The notes under the pieces are model-generated. The model was given only the letters and a program-made list of their open reading frames with translations, did not search any database and had not been told where the DNA came from. The translations under genes and the position numbers were made by a program. From Lachnospiraceae bacterium (lineage in GTDB: Bacteria > Bacillota > Clostridia > Lachnospirales > Lachnospiraceae): 53,303 nt of DNA. Location of the stretch: contig JAFUJA010000009.1 in NCBI GenBank assembly GCA_017473905.1, forward strand, positions 1 through 53,303, read 5' to 3'. Below, piece after piece: positions 7,984 through 15,896 of this stretch (position 1 is the first letter of the stretch; each line of letters opens with the position of its first letter).

Positions 7984-8984
7984 AACGGTTCAAGGTAGCT
8001 GTTTGCGACGAAAATGAAAGTTATTTACAGCATTTGGAGGTGTATTTAAGGGAGCAGGAAAATCTGCCTTTTCAACCGGAGGTTTTTACGGAATATAAAA
8101 GTTTTACAGCCTGTCGGGAACGGGAACATTTTGACCTTGTGATTGCCTCGGAGGGTTTTTTACCGGAAGGGGAGCAAAAGGCAGAAGGTGTCATTCTTCT
8201 TACGGAAGAGCCCGCGGATGGGGGTTTTTACCGATATCGCAGCGCAGATGCGTTTGTGCGGGATGTAACAGAATCTCTGGGAAGAATAAAAAGTTCTTCC
8301 GGTGAAACATTTGTACCTTATGGGGAAAAGATGAAACTTGTGGGATTTTATGCGCCGGAAGGGGGCCGGGGGCAGACCCTTGCCGCCCTTGGATTGGGGG
8401 AGCTTCTTGCGGAAAGTCACAGGGTTTTATACCTGAACTTACGGCCTCATGCAGGCTTCGAGGAACTGCTGGGAAGGAGATACAGAGAGGATCTGGCGGA
8501 GCTTTTATACTACGGAGCGAATCTGCCGGCGGAATTTTTTGCACACCTTCTGGAGGTAAAAGAAGAGCTGCATGGTCTGGAATATCTTCCTCCGGTTTTT
8601 TGCCATCAGGACTTGCTTCGTATGGAGGGAAAAGATTGGGAAAATTTATTCCGTCTGATAGAAGAAGGGGGAATTTATGAATATATCATTCTGGATTTAT
8701 CCGATTCCCTGCAAGGTCTGTTTGAGATAATGGAAAGCTGCACGAAAGTATACACCCTTTTAGGGAAATCCAAGGTGTCAGAAGCGGCATTTGCCCATTA
8801 TAAAAGGGTTTTAACAGAATTCGGTTATCAGGATATTGAGAATAAAACCTGCCGTTGCTTTTTGCCTGAGGGAATGCCGGAAGAGCCGGAGGAATTGCTT
8901 ACCAGAGGGCGGTTTGGGGAATGGCTTAAGCATATTTCCAAGGATTTATGGAAGGAGGAAGCATGGAAAAACAGGAAATTTTAA
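7980..8984 (+). CDS. tadZ: TadZ/CpaE-like protein with degenerate P-loop
   Basis: TadZ proteins localise the Tad pilus machine at the cell membrane. They combine an N-terminal receiver-like domain with a ParA/MinD-like ATPase domain. This 334-residue product shows both: residues 1-100 have the receiver fold pattern (FKVAVCDENESYLQHLEVYL, then FDLVIAS), and residues 118-330 follow the ParA pattern, with YIILDLSDSL for the Walker B strand. The Walker A site that should read KGGxGKT is PEGGRGQT at about 126-133. Both lysines are replaced, by E and Q, so nucleotide hydrolysis is unlikely. The receiver domain also lacks a clear phosphoacceptor at its third strand. It overlaps the peptidase gene by 4 nt and the CpaF gene by 22 nt. 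Confidence 0.75.
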   Translation: MKRFKVAVCDENESYLQHLEVYLREQENLPFQPEVFTEYKSFTACREREHFDLVIASEGFLPEGEQKAEGVILLTEEPADGGFYRYRSADAFVRDVTESLGRIKSSSGETFVPYGEKMKLVGFYAPEGGRGQTLAALGLGELLAESHRVLYLNLRPHAGFEELLGRRYREDLAELLYYGANLPAEFFAHLLEVKEELHGLEYLPPVFCHQDLLRMEGKDWENLFRLIEEGGIYEYIILDLSDSLQGLFEIMESCTKVYTLLGKSKVSEAAFAHYKRVLTEFGYQDIENKTCRCFLPEGMPEEPEELLTRGRFGEWLKHISKDLWKEEAWKNRKF

Positions 8985-10177
8985 AAGAAGAAATCATCAA
9001 AAACGTGGGGAAGCGGATTCGGGAAAGCTTGGATTTATCCCGGGAAATCAGGGATGAAGAATTGCATATTGCCATACATAAAATGCTTCTGGAAGAAACC
9101 AGAGGGGGGTTTTACTCACTGAAGGAAAGAGAAGGTATGGCGCGACGGATTTTTAACTCTATCAGAAAGCTGGATGTCTTACAGGAACTGGTGGAGGATG
9201 AGGAAATCTCGGAAATTATGATAAACGGGCCGGAGAATATATTTGTAGAGAAAAAGGGGCGGATTTCCAAACTGGACAAGCGTTTTGAGTCCGGAGAACG
9301 TCTGGAGGATATTATCCAGCAGATTGTTGCGGGGGTAAACAGGGTTGTAAACGAAAGCTCTCCCATTGTGGATGCCAGACTGGAAAACGGTTCCCGTGTG
9401 AATGCGGTGCTTTCGCCGCCTGCCATAAACGGTCCCATTATTACCATACGACGGTTTCCCGATTGTGCCATTACCATGGAGGAACTTCTTAAGCTAGGGA
9501 GTATTACCACGGAAGCGGCCTCTTTTCTGCAAAAGGCCGTGGAACGGGGGTGCAATATTTTTATATCCGGGGGAACCGGCAGCGGAAAGACAACCTTTCT
9601 GAATGTGTTATCCGGTTATATCCCTGCGGATAGTCGCGTTATCACCATAGAAGACAGTGCCGAACTTCAGATAAAAGGGGTTCCCAATCTGGTGCGGCTG
9701 GAAACCAGAAATGCCACGGGAGAAGGATGCAGGGAAATCACCATGCGGGACCTTCTGAAAAGTGCCCTGCGTATGCGGCCGGACCGGATTGTGGTAGGGG
9801 AAGTAAGAGGGAGTGAAGCAATTGATATGCTGCAGGCGTTTAACACGGGGCATGACGGCAGCCTGTCTACGGGACATGCCAATTCCGCACGGGATATGCT
9901 GGCAAGGTTGGAGACCATGGTTTTAATGGGTGTGGAGCTTCCGCTGGCCGCAGTGCGAAGACAGATTGCTTCGGGAATTGATTTGCTGGTACATCTTGCC
10001 CGTATGGAAGATAAAAGCAGAAAAGTTGTGGAAATTCATGAGGTTCTGAATGTGGAAGGGGAGGAAATCCGTCTGAATCCTCTTTTTCTGAGGGGAGAGA
10101 GAAAAGAAGGGAGAAGTGCTTCGGAACTTGTGCGGATAAATCCCGTTCAGGCACTTTATAAAATGAAAGGGGAATAG
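8963..10177 (+). CDS. cpaF: CpaF/TadA pilus assembly ATPase
   Basis: This is the hexameric secretion ATPase that powers Tad pilus extension and possibly retraction at the inner face of the membrane. It has 404 residues from ATG 8963, which follows GGAGG at 8954-8958; an upstream in-frame ATG at 8948 lacks a ribosome site. The N-terminal helical domain (1-75) is followed by the conserved [16 protein letters not shown] segment. Walker A is GGTGSGKTT (203-211), Asp-box residues lie in [10 protein letters not shown], Walker B is RIVVGEVRG (275-283), and the His box is LSTGHANS. All catalytic motifs are intact, in contrast to the neighbouring TadZ. Confidence 0.95.
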   Translation: MEKQEILKEEIIKNVGKRIRESLDLSREIRDEELHIAIHKMLLEETRGGFYSLKEREGMARRIFNSIRKLDVLQELVEDEEISEIMINGPENIFVEKKGRISKLDKRFESGERLEDIIQQIVAGVNRVVNESSPIVDARLENGSRVNAVLSPPAINGPIITIRRFPDCAITMEELLKLGSITTEAASFLQKAVERGCNIFISGGTGSGKTTFLNVLSGYIPADSRVITIEDSAELQIKGVPNLVRLETRNATGEGCREITMRDLLKSALRMRPDRIVVGEVRGSEAIDMLQAFNTGHDGSLSTGHANSARDMLARLETMVLMGVELPLAAVRRQIASGIDLLVHLARMEDKSRKVVEIHEVLNVEGEEIRLNPLFLRGERKEGRSASELVRINPVQALYKMKGE

Positions 10178-10179
10178 GG

Positions 10180-10914
10180 ATGGATTATACAAAATACAGA
10201 TTGTCTCCTGTCGAATGGCTTCGTGTAGGAGGAGAATGGCTGGCAATATCCGGCGTTTTTGCTTATTTCTTTTATCGCTCGATCTGGGCATTTCTTTTAC
10301 TGGGGCTTCTGCTTCCTTTTTATGCCAAATACCGTAAAAAGGCCTTTCTGGATAAGCGTCGCTGGAAAATGACGCTGGAATTCAAAGATGCACTTATGAT
10401 GGTTTCGGGAAATTTACAGGCGGGAAATTCCGTTGAAAATGCTTTTCGGAGAAGCTGTGGTGAATTGAGGGAATTGTATGGGACAAAAAGCGAAATTGCC
10501 GGGGAATTCGGCGTGATTGCCAGAGGAATTGATAACAATCTGACGTTGGAGCATCTGCTGCTTGATTTGGCAAAGCGGACGGAGATTGAGGAAATCGAAG
10601 ACTTTGCGGAAATTTTTGCGGTTGCAAAGCGTACCGGTGGGAATTTACGGGAGATTATAGGAGATACCGCAGATACGATACGGGAAAAGATAGAAATCAG
10701 GAGGGAACTGCGTCTGGTGATTGCATCTAAGGAATTTGAACATAAAATTATGTGCCTGGTTCCCTTTTTTATACTGGCTTATATCGGAATGACCAATCGG
10801 GGATATTTTGATGTTCTGTATCACAATATAAGCGGCGTGTTGATTATGACGGTTTGTCTGATGGTTTACCTGGGGGCTCTTTATTGGGGGAATAAAATTA
10901 CTGCCATCGGATGA
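10180..10914 (+). CDS. tadB: TadB, type II secretion F-domain platform protein
   Basis: TadB and TadC form the inner membrane platform that the CpaF ATPase acts on. This 244-residue protein has two N-terminal hydrophobic segments (about 17-50). A cytoplasmic F domain follows (about 65-175), with the typical MTLEFKDALMMVSGNLQAGNSVENAF start and AKRTGGNLREIIGDTADTIREK, the conserved 'GGNLxExLxxxAxxIRER' motif. Two C-terminal helices end the protein. It starts 3 nt after cpaF and its TGA overlaps an ATG of the next frame. Confidence 0.9.
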   Translation: MDYTKYRLSPVEWLRVGGEWLAISGVFAYFFYRSIWAFLLLGLLLPFYAKYRKKAFLDKRRWKMTLEFKDALMMVSGNLQAGNSVENAFRRSCGELRELYGTKSEIAGEFGVIARGIDNNLTLEHLLLDLAKRTEIEEIEDFAEIFAVAKRTGGNLREIIGDTADTIREKIEIRRELRLVIASKEFEHKIMCLVPFFILAYIGMTNRGYFDVLYHNISGVLIMTVCLMVYLGALYWGNKITAIG

Positions 10915-10925
10915 GGAGGAGGTAT

Positions 10926-12119
10926 ATGAAAAAGGATATCAAAAAAGCAGGACTTGTATTTATTCTTGGGATGGGAATTACCCTGATTGCGGCTATTTTT
11001 CCGGGAAAAGGAATTTTAAATGCAAATAAAATCTCCAGAAATTCTTACGGGGAGGGAGATATTCCCCTTGTATTACAGGTGACGGACGGAGTGCATACTT
11101 CCAAGGTTGCGTATGAAGTAAAGGAAAGGATTTTTTCGGAAGAAGAACTGGAAAGCTTATGGATACAAATGCAGCCCGAGCTGGAACAGGCAATTTTAAA
11201 CGAAAACAAGTCTTTGGACGAGGTGACGGATGACTTAAATTATCCGGAAGAACTGGAAGGGTATCCCTTTTTACTGGAATATAAAACAGATGCTCCCACA
11301 TACATCGGCAGTACAGGTTCCCTTCGGGAAGAAATCACTTCTTCATGTGTTTGTATTGTTCAGGTGAACGGATTTTATGAGGACTGGCAGGGGGAATACA
11401 GCTTCCCCATCCGGCTTGTTCCACGTGTAAAAGATGAAGAGACGCAATGGATTGAGGCGCTTTCTGACAAGATGGAAGAACAGCAAAAGGAGACGGAGGC
11501 AGAGGATTTTTATCTGTTGCCGGAGGACTTGCATGGGCGAAAGCTTACCTGGTCGGAAGAAAAAGGGAAACTGCCCTTGGTTCTGGGCGGAATAACGGTT
11601 GTCATCAGCGCATTGGTTTTTATGTCAGGTGCCTCCAAAGAGAAGGAGCTTATTAAAATCCGAGACAGGGAAATGAGGGAAGCGTATCCGGCGTTTGTGT
11701 TGAAGTTTTCTATGTTAATTTCCGCAGGAATGACGTTGCGTCAGGCCTTGGAAACCATAGGAAGAAGTTACGTGCAGAATGGTAAAAAGAATGTTTTATA
11801 CGAGGAAATCCTGATAGGAATCCGTGAAATGGAAAGCGGTGTGCCTGAGAGCCACGCTTACGGAAATCTGGGTGTTCGCTGCCGCATCATGGAAATGCGG
11901 AAGTTTACCAATCTCTTATCCTCCAATCTGCGTAAGGGGCAGGCGGGTTTAAGCTGCCTGCTCCGGGAGGAGGCCATGAAGGCTTTGGCAGACCGACGGG
12001 AAGAGATACGTAAAAAGGGGGAAGTAGCGGGAACAAAGCTTTTATTTCCAATGCTTTTGTTATTGCTGATTGTTATGGTCATGATTATGATACCCGCATT
12101 TTCTTCTTTTACGCTCTAA
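10926..12119 (+). CDS. tadC: TadC-like F-domain protein with a large outer domain
   Basis: The C-terminal 170 residues are a type II secretion F domain (YPAFVLKFSMLISAGMTLRQALE, then a final membrane helix rich in L, V and M). This is the second platform protein of the pilus. The N-terminal part is unusual. A first membrane helix (about 8-25) is followed by some 180 polar, acidic residues with beta-strand character, and then by a second helix (about 205-225). That segment should lie outside the membrane. Ordinary TadC has only short loops there. The protein has 397 residues from ATG 10926, which follows GGAGGAGG; ATG 10911 overlaps the tadB stop but is less well placed. Confidence 0.8.
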   Translation: MKKDIKKAGLVFILGMGITLIAAIFPGKGILNANKISRNSYGEGDIPLVLQVTDGVHTSKVAYEVKERIFSEEELESLWIQMQPELEQAILNENKSLDEVTDDLNYPEELEGYPFLLEYKTDAPTYIGSTGSLREEITSSCVCIVQVNGFYEDWQGEYSFPIRLVPRVKDEETQWIEALSDKMEEQQKETEAEDFYLLPEDLHGRKLTWSEEKGKLPLVLGGITVVISALVFMSGASKEKELIKIRDREMREAYPAFVLKFSMLISAGMTLRQALETIGRSYVQNGKKNVLYEEILIGIREMESGVPESHAYGNLGVRCRIMEMRKFTNLLSSNLRKGQAGLSCLLREEAMKALADRREEIRKKGEVAGTKLLFPMLLLLLIVMVMIMIPAFSSFTL

Positions 12120-12146
12120 ATATATTCTGGGAAAGGAGGAGGTTAT

Positions 12147-12317
12147 ATGGAAATGATCAGACGTTTTATACGGGAAGAAGACGGTTTGAGTACCGTGGAA
12201 ATCATTCTTATTCTTGTTGTTCTTGTAGGTCTTGTTCTCATCTTTAAGGACCAGATGATTCAAATCGTCGAGTCCGTCTTTGACAGTATTACCAAAAACA
12301 TTAAGAAAGTGAGCTAG
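12147..12317 (+). CDS. flp: Flp-type major pilin
   Basis: This 56-residue class III prepilin is short, and it starts at ATG 12147 after AGGAGG. A charged leader (MEMIRRFIREEDG) ends in glycine. The mature protein would begin LSTVE, with the glutamate at +5, and run straight into a hydrophobic helix of about 20 residues. This is the cleavage and assembly signal used by A24 peptidases. The tail is FKDQMIQIVESVFDSITKNIKK, amphipathic. Position after tadC and before TadE/TadG-like genes matches other Tad clusters. It is expected to be the main fibre subunit. Confidence 0.85.
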   Translation: MEMIRRFIREEDGLSTVEIILILVVLVGLVLIFKDQMIQIVESVFDSITKNIKKVS

Positions 12318-12343
12318 GCTCACAGGAAAGGAAGGTAGGAAAT

Positions 12344-13795
12344 ATGAGTGAAATAAAACAAGGGAAACCGATTGGGAAGAACAGATATGAGGGCCAGATC
12401 ACAATTGCAATGTCTTTGGTATTTACGCTTATATTGTCCGTCTTTCTTTCCATGGTGGCGGCGGCACGTTCTGCGGCACTGGAAGTGAAGCTGGAATGTG
12501 CTGCGCAAACCGCCGTATATTCATTGTTTTCCCAGTACCACAAAGGGCTTGCACAACGATACGGACTTCTTTTTGTGGACAGTTCATTTGGAACGGACAG
12601 TCCGAGTTATGCCAATTTGGAAGACAGGCTTTTGTTGTATTTCGAGAAAAATATGCATCCGGAAGGGGAACAGTCTTTGCTGTTTGCGGATGACTGGTTT
12701 GGTGTGACTGACACTGCTGTTACGGTATCGGGAGTGCGTACTTTTACGGATATGTGGTGCGGTGCTTTTTATAATCAGGCGGTGTCTTATATGAAGGATC
12801 TTGTCTCGGCTGATTTGTACGAAGAGGTACAGGGATGGATAAAAGTGCAGGAAGAATATGAAATAGACGGCGAGACGGTAAAAGAGCAGAATGCAGAATT
12901 GCTGAAAGAGGCTTCGGAAGCTGTGGGAGACGAAGACTGGAGTGTTACGAAGGTGTATCCGCAACTGGATATTATGTATTTTACCAGACCGGCAACTTAT
13001 CTTCTTGCAGGAGATCTGCAGATGTCCAAGAAGGGGATAAATCCTGCCAATTTACTGACTTTCAGGGATAAGAATAAGGGGAGTGAGGCATTGGAACCGG
13101 AGGATATGGGAAATCCCTGGAATGACTTCTGTTTCTCGGAGTACATTTTATCCAAATTCGGTCATTACGGAGATGTCAGGGAGGATTCCGCTCTAGATTA
13201 TCAGGTGGAATATATCATTGTCGGCCTGCCTACCGACGGTGAAAACATGACATTTGTTTTAAACAGTATTTTTTATATACGTTGTGCTGCTAATATAATT
13301 CCGCTTTTACAAAGCGAAGAGGCTAAGCAGATTGTCAAGCCGATAAGCGAACTTCTGACAATTTTTAAGATTCCGCCTCAGGTGAGCGAGGCGCTGATTT
13401 ATATGCTTTGGTGTGCCCTTGAATCCGTTGCGGATGTGCATGGTCTTATTGACGGAGAGCGGGTGGAACTCATCAAAAAATATGAAGATTTTACGGTTTC
13501 ACTGGAGGGTCTGACATCTCTTGGCGCGGAATTATTACCCGGGGAAGATGAAAAGGAACCGGTGTCGGAAGTCGGTTTGGCCTATGAAGATTATCTGCGG
13601 TTGTTTCTGACGGGGATACCCCGGACCGTGAAAGCAACCCGTTGCGGAGATATGATAGAAGCGGATATCCGGCTGACGGAAGGGAATGAATATTTTCGCC
13701 TAGACGGATGTGTGGATGCGGTAAGTGTTGAATTCGCAGTGCATACCTCCTTTGGTCATTTTTATACGGTAGACCGGAAATACGACTTTTTCTAA
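12344..13795 (+). CDS. DUF5702/TadG-like pilus protein
   Basis: This 483-residue protein begins with a short cytoplasmic segment and one membrane helix (about 18-45, GQITIAMSLVFTLILSVFLSMVAAA). After it comes the sequence AAQTAVYSLFSQYHKGLAQRYGLLFVD, which is the hallmark of DUF5702 proteins found in clostridial Tad clusters. The rest is a large extracytoplasmic domain without cysteine pairs or an obvious enzyme motif. By position and topology it resembles TadG, a minor pilin or anchoring protein. It starts 26 nt after the Flp pilin gene behind GGAAGGTAGG. The gene ends 5 bp before the long inverted repeat, so that element is the first break in an otherwise compact operon. Confidence 0.75.
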   Translation: MSEIKQGKPIGKNRYEGQITIAMSLVFTLILSVFLSMVAAARSAALEVKLECAAQTAVYSLFSQYHKGLAQRYGLLFVDSSFGTDSPSYANLEDRLLLYFEKNMHPEGEQSLLFADDWFGVTDTAVTVSGVRTFTDMWCGAFYNQAVSYMKDLVSADLYEEVQGWIKVQEEYEIDGETVKEQNAELLKEASEAVGDEDWSVTKVYPQLDIMYFTRPATYLLAGDLQMSKKGINPANLLTFRDKNKGSEALEPEDMGNPWNDFCFSEYILSKFGHYGDVREDSALDYQVEYIIVGLPTDGENMTFVLNSIFYIRCAANIIPLLQSEEAKQIVKPISELLTIFKIPPQVSEALIYMLWCALESVADVHGLIDGERVELIKKYEDFTVSLEGLTSLGAELLPGEDEKEPVSEVGLAYEDYLRLFLTGIPRTVKATRCGDMIEADIRLTEGNEYFRLDGCVDAVSVEFAVHTSFGHFYTVDRKYDFF

Positions 13796-13800
13796 AAACA

Positions 13801-13940
13801 TATAAGAGGCGGGGAAGAGCATCCTTTTGTCGGTAGCGTCTGTTACATATATTCTTAAATCATATCTAATGCTCTCTCGACAAATCTGCGTTACATATAT
13901 TCTTTGCACCCCGAAAGGATGCTTTTCCCCGCCTCTTATA
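13801..13940 (+). repeat. 140-nt element bounded by 27-nt inverted repeats inside the Tad operon
   Basis: Positions 13801-13827 pair with 13914-13940 over 27 nt with no mismatch in RNA; the only non-Watson-Crick position is a G.U wobble at 13817. Inside are a second short stem (TGTCG 13828-13832 with CGACA 13878-13882) and a direct repeat of GTTACATATATTCTT at 13842-13856 and 13890-13904. No T-run follows, so it is not a standard terminator. It fills the only large gap in the operon (13796-14020). It may be an RNase III-type processing stem, a stabilising 3' end for the pilin mRNA, or a small non-autonomous insertion. Confidence 0.8.
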
Positions 13941-14020
13941 TAAAGTTCTAATTCAGTTTGATTATTTTTGGGGAGTAAATTTGCAGTTTATAAAGTTGTT
14001 TAAGGGAAAGGTCGGTAAAT

Positions 14021-14914
14021 ATGAGAAAAAAAGGTAGTTTGACGGTGGAAGCGGCGATGGTAATGCCCATGTTTCTTTTTCTTCTGTTAAATCTGATTTC
14101 CGTGTTTGAAATGCTTCAGGTTTATCTTGTAATGGAGGCTGCACTACAGGAAACCGCCCGGGAAATGGCAGGGTACGCATATATTCTGGAGATAAAAGAG
14201 GAAGTGTTTCCGGAGAATGCCGGCGAGGAGATTGCAGATACGAAAAAAACGGAAAATACAGTTGCATCGGAAGCGGCTGTAACGGATGCCGATGAAGAGA
14301 AATTGATGGAAAAGGCAACGAGTATGCTTCTTTCATACGGCTATGCGGGTCCTAAAACGATAAGTGAAGCAAAGGAAGCTTATCCGGTGGATTCCATGAT
14401 TGCAGGCGGTTCTCTGGGAGTCACTCTATGGCGGTCGTCTGTTTTAGAGGAGAATGAGGATATTGATCTGGTGGTAACCTATCGGGTTAAACCCCGGTTC
14501 AACCTCTTTGGTTTAAAAGGAATGAAAATGGTACACCGGTGTTGCATCCGGGCATTTACGGGTTTTGATCCGGCAAGAGAGAAGGAAAAAGAGAAGGTAT
14601 ATTATGTGACAGCGGACAGTGAAATATATCATGTTTTCAGGGATTGCAGTCATCTAAAACTCACCATTCAAAGTGTTCCTTATGGGAAGCTTGACTCTTA
14701 CAGAAGCGAAGACGGGAGCAGATACAGACGATGCGAATACTGTATGGAAGAGGATATGGTGATTGCAGGAAACGTCTATATTGCCCCGGTTGGGGAGTGT
14801 TTTCACCAGAGTCTGAACTGCCCGGGACTTAAGCGGACAGTTTATGTCATTTCACAAGAAGAAACCGGAAGCAGACGGGCTTGTAAACGGTGTTCAAAAT
14901 CGGGAGGAAGCTAA
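14021..14914 (+). CDS. TadE-like pseudopilin with duplicated metal-binding C-terminal motif
   Basis: The first 35 residues form a class III prepilin signal: a basic leader, GS-LTVE with the glutamate at +5 after the glycine, then a hydrophobic helix (AAMVMPMFLFLLLNLISVF). A polar middle part follows. The last 100 residues hold two copies of one motif. Each reads roughly 'vYYv-x-dg-x-hyH-x4-C-x2-L' and ends in CxxC (RRCEYCME and RRACKRCSK). This suggests two small metal sites, probably zinc, on the outer side of the membrane. The 297-residue protein starts at ATG 14021 after AAAGGT and follows the inverted-repeat element. Confidence 0.8.
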   Translation: MRKKGSLTVEAAMVMPMFLFLLLNLISVFEMLQVYLVMEAALQETAREMAGYAYILEIKEEVFPENAGEEIADTKKTENTVASEAAVTDADEEKLMEKATSMLLSYGYAGPKTISEAKEAYPVDSMIAGGSLGVTLWRSSVLEENEDIDLVVTYRVKPRFNLFGLKGMKMVHRCCIRAFTGFDPAREKEKEKVYYVTADSEIYHVFRDCSHLKLTIQSVPYGKLDSYRSEDGSRYRRCEYCMEEDMVIAGNVYIAPVGECFHQSLNCPGLKRTVYVISQEETGSRRACKRCSKSGGS

Positions 14915-14916
14915 GT

Positions 14917-15402
14917 ATGGTTCAATCATTGACGGTAGGTAACATATTGGAGTTGTTGCCCTATGCAGCAGTATGGATTCTTTTACTTTCCGAAGGAATC
15001 AGGGATTTTCGTAAAAGGCAGGTTTCTCTGCCGGTTATTTTGATTTTCACGGGTATGGGGATTTTTATGTGTATCCCGGAATGGAAGATGTATTGGCAGA
15101 GTATGCTTTTGGGAGCCGCCATCGGAGGGATTCTTTTGCTTCTTGCAGGAGTCAGCCGGGAACAAATCGGGTACGGTGACGGATGGATGTTTGTGGCCAC
15201 CGGTGTCCTGCTTGGATTTCGGGTTAATTTATTTCTGTTGTTCTTTTCCTTTCTTTGCTCGGGAGTGGCAGCAGGCATTCTGTTTTTACTCCGTTCTTCC
15301 CGTAAAAGAAGAATTCCCTTTGTTCCTTTTATGATATCAGGATATTTACTGACCTGCATTATGCTTGTGACGGAAGGCGTCGGACAGGAGGGGATTTTAT
15401 GA
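14917..15402 (+). CDS. Second A24 prepilin peptidase-like protein
   Basis: This 161-residue membrane protein starts at ATG 14917, with GGGAGGA at 14902-14908; the longer frame from GTG 14890 overlaps the preceding gene without a ribosome site. Both aspartates of A24 peptidases are present: D30 in GIRDFRKRQVS and D88 in GYGDGWMF, where the family has GxGD. The motif after the first aspartate (RKRQVSLP) lacks the usual IPN. Presence of a second peptidase in the same operon is unusual. It might process the TadE-like proteins on either side while the first handles Flp. It overlaps the following gene by 4 nt. Confidence 0.75.
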   Translation: MVQSLTVGNILELLPYAAVWILLLSEGIRDFRKRQVSLPVILIFTGMGIFMCIPEWKMYWQSMLLGAAIGGILLLLAGVSREQIGYGDGWMFVATGVLLGFRVNLFLLFFSFLCSGVAAGILFLLRSSRKRRIPFVPFMISGYLLTCIMLVTEGVGQEGIL

Positions 15403-15896
15403 GAAGGTATAAATATTTAAAAGGAAGTCAGACCGTGGAAGCAGCAGTTTTAATGCCTTTTATCATTGGGGTTTTCATTCTGTGTTTTTATCTTGCATTG
15501 TCTTTTTATAACCGGTGTGTGATGCAGGCAGAGGTGATTCTGGCGGCAAAACAGAGTTTTTATTTAAGCGGTGAGACCAATGTAACAATTAAGGACAGAA
15601 GTTCCTATGTGGCGAAAACCGGTATAAAAGAATATACCGTGGGAGGGGAAGACCTTACCTGCAGCGTGACGGTTCAAGGCGATAAAACAGGGGTTTCGGC
15701 ATCGGGATGGCAAAAAAACATATCTCTTTTGCCCGGAGTATCGGGAGAGGAAATTTGGAAGTTAAATGTGTTTTGGGAGGAAACCGTCAGTCCGCCGGAG
15801 GAACTGTTCCGAAAGGTACAGGTTATTTTGTTTTATAAAGAACTGATTGAAAAAGAGGGAAAGGAGAATGCGGAAGATGAAGCAGGTGAAATATAA
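15399..15896 (+). CDS. TadE-like minor pilin
   Basis: This 165-residue protein has a basic leader ending in glycine, then SQTVEAAVLMPFIIGVFILCFYLALSFYN. The glutamate at +5 and the hydrophobic helix are the TadE/prepilin signature. The remainder (about 45-150) is a polar outer domain, followed by a highly charged tail rich in E and K. It starts at ATG 15399 behind GGAGGGG and overlaps the upstream peptidase gene (ATGA). TadE-like proteins are processed by prepilin peptidase and help assemble or tether the Flp fibre. The last 20 nt overlap the following gene. Confidence 0.8.
   Translation: MRRYKYLKGSQTVEAAVLMPFIIGVFILCFYLALSFYNRCVMQAEVILAAKQSFYLSGETNVTIKDRSSYVAKTGIKEYTVGGEDLTCSVTVQGDKTGVSASGWQKNISLLPGVSGEEIWKLNVFWEETVSPPEELFRKVQVILFYKELIEKEGKENAEDEAGEI

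Noticed and set aside
13913-13950. Right arm of the long inverted repeat as an intrinsic terminator
   Set aside because: No T-run follows the stem on the plus strand, and downstream genes need read-through.
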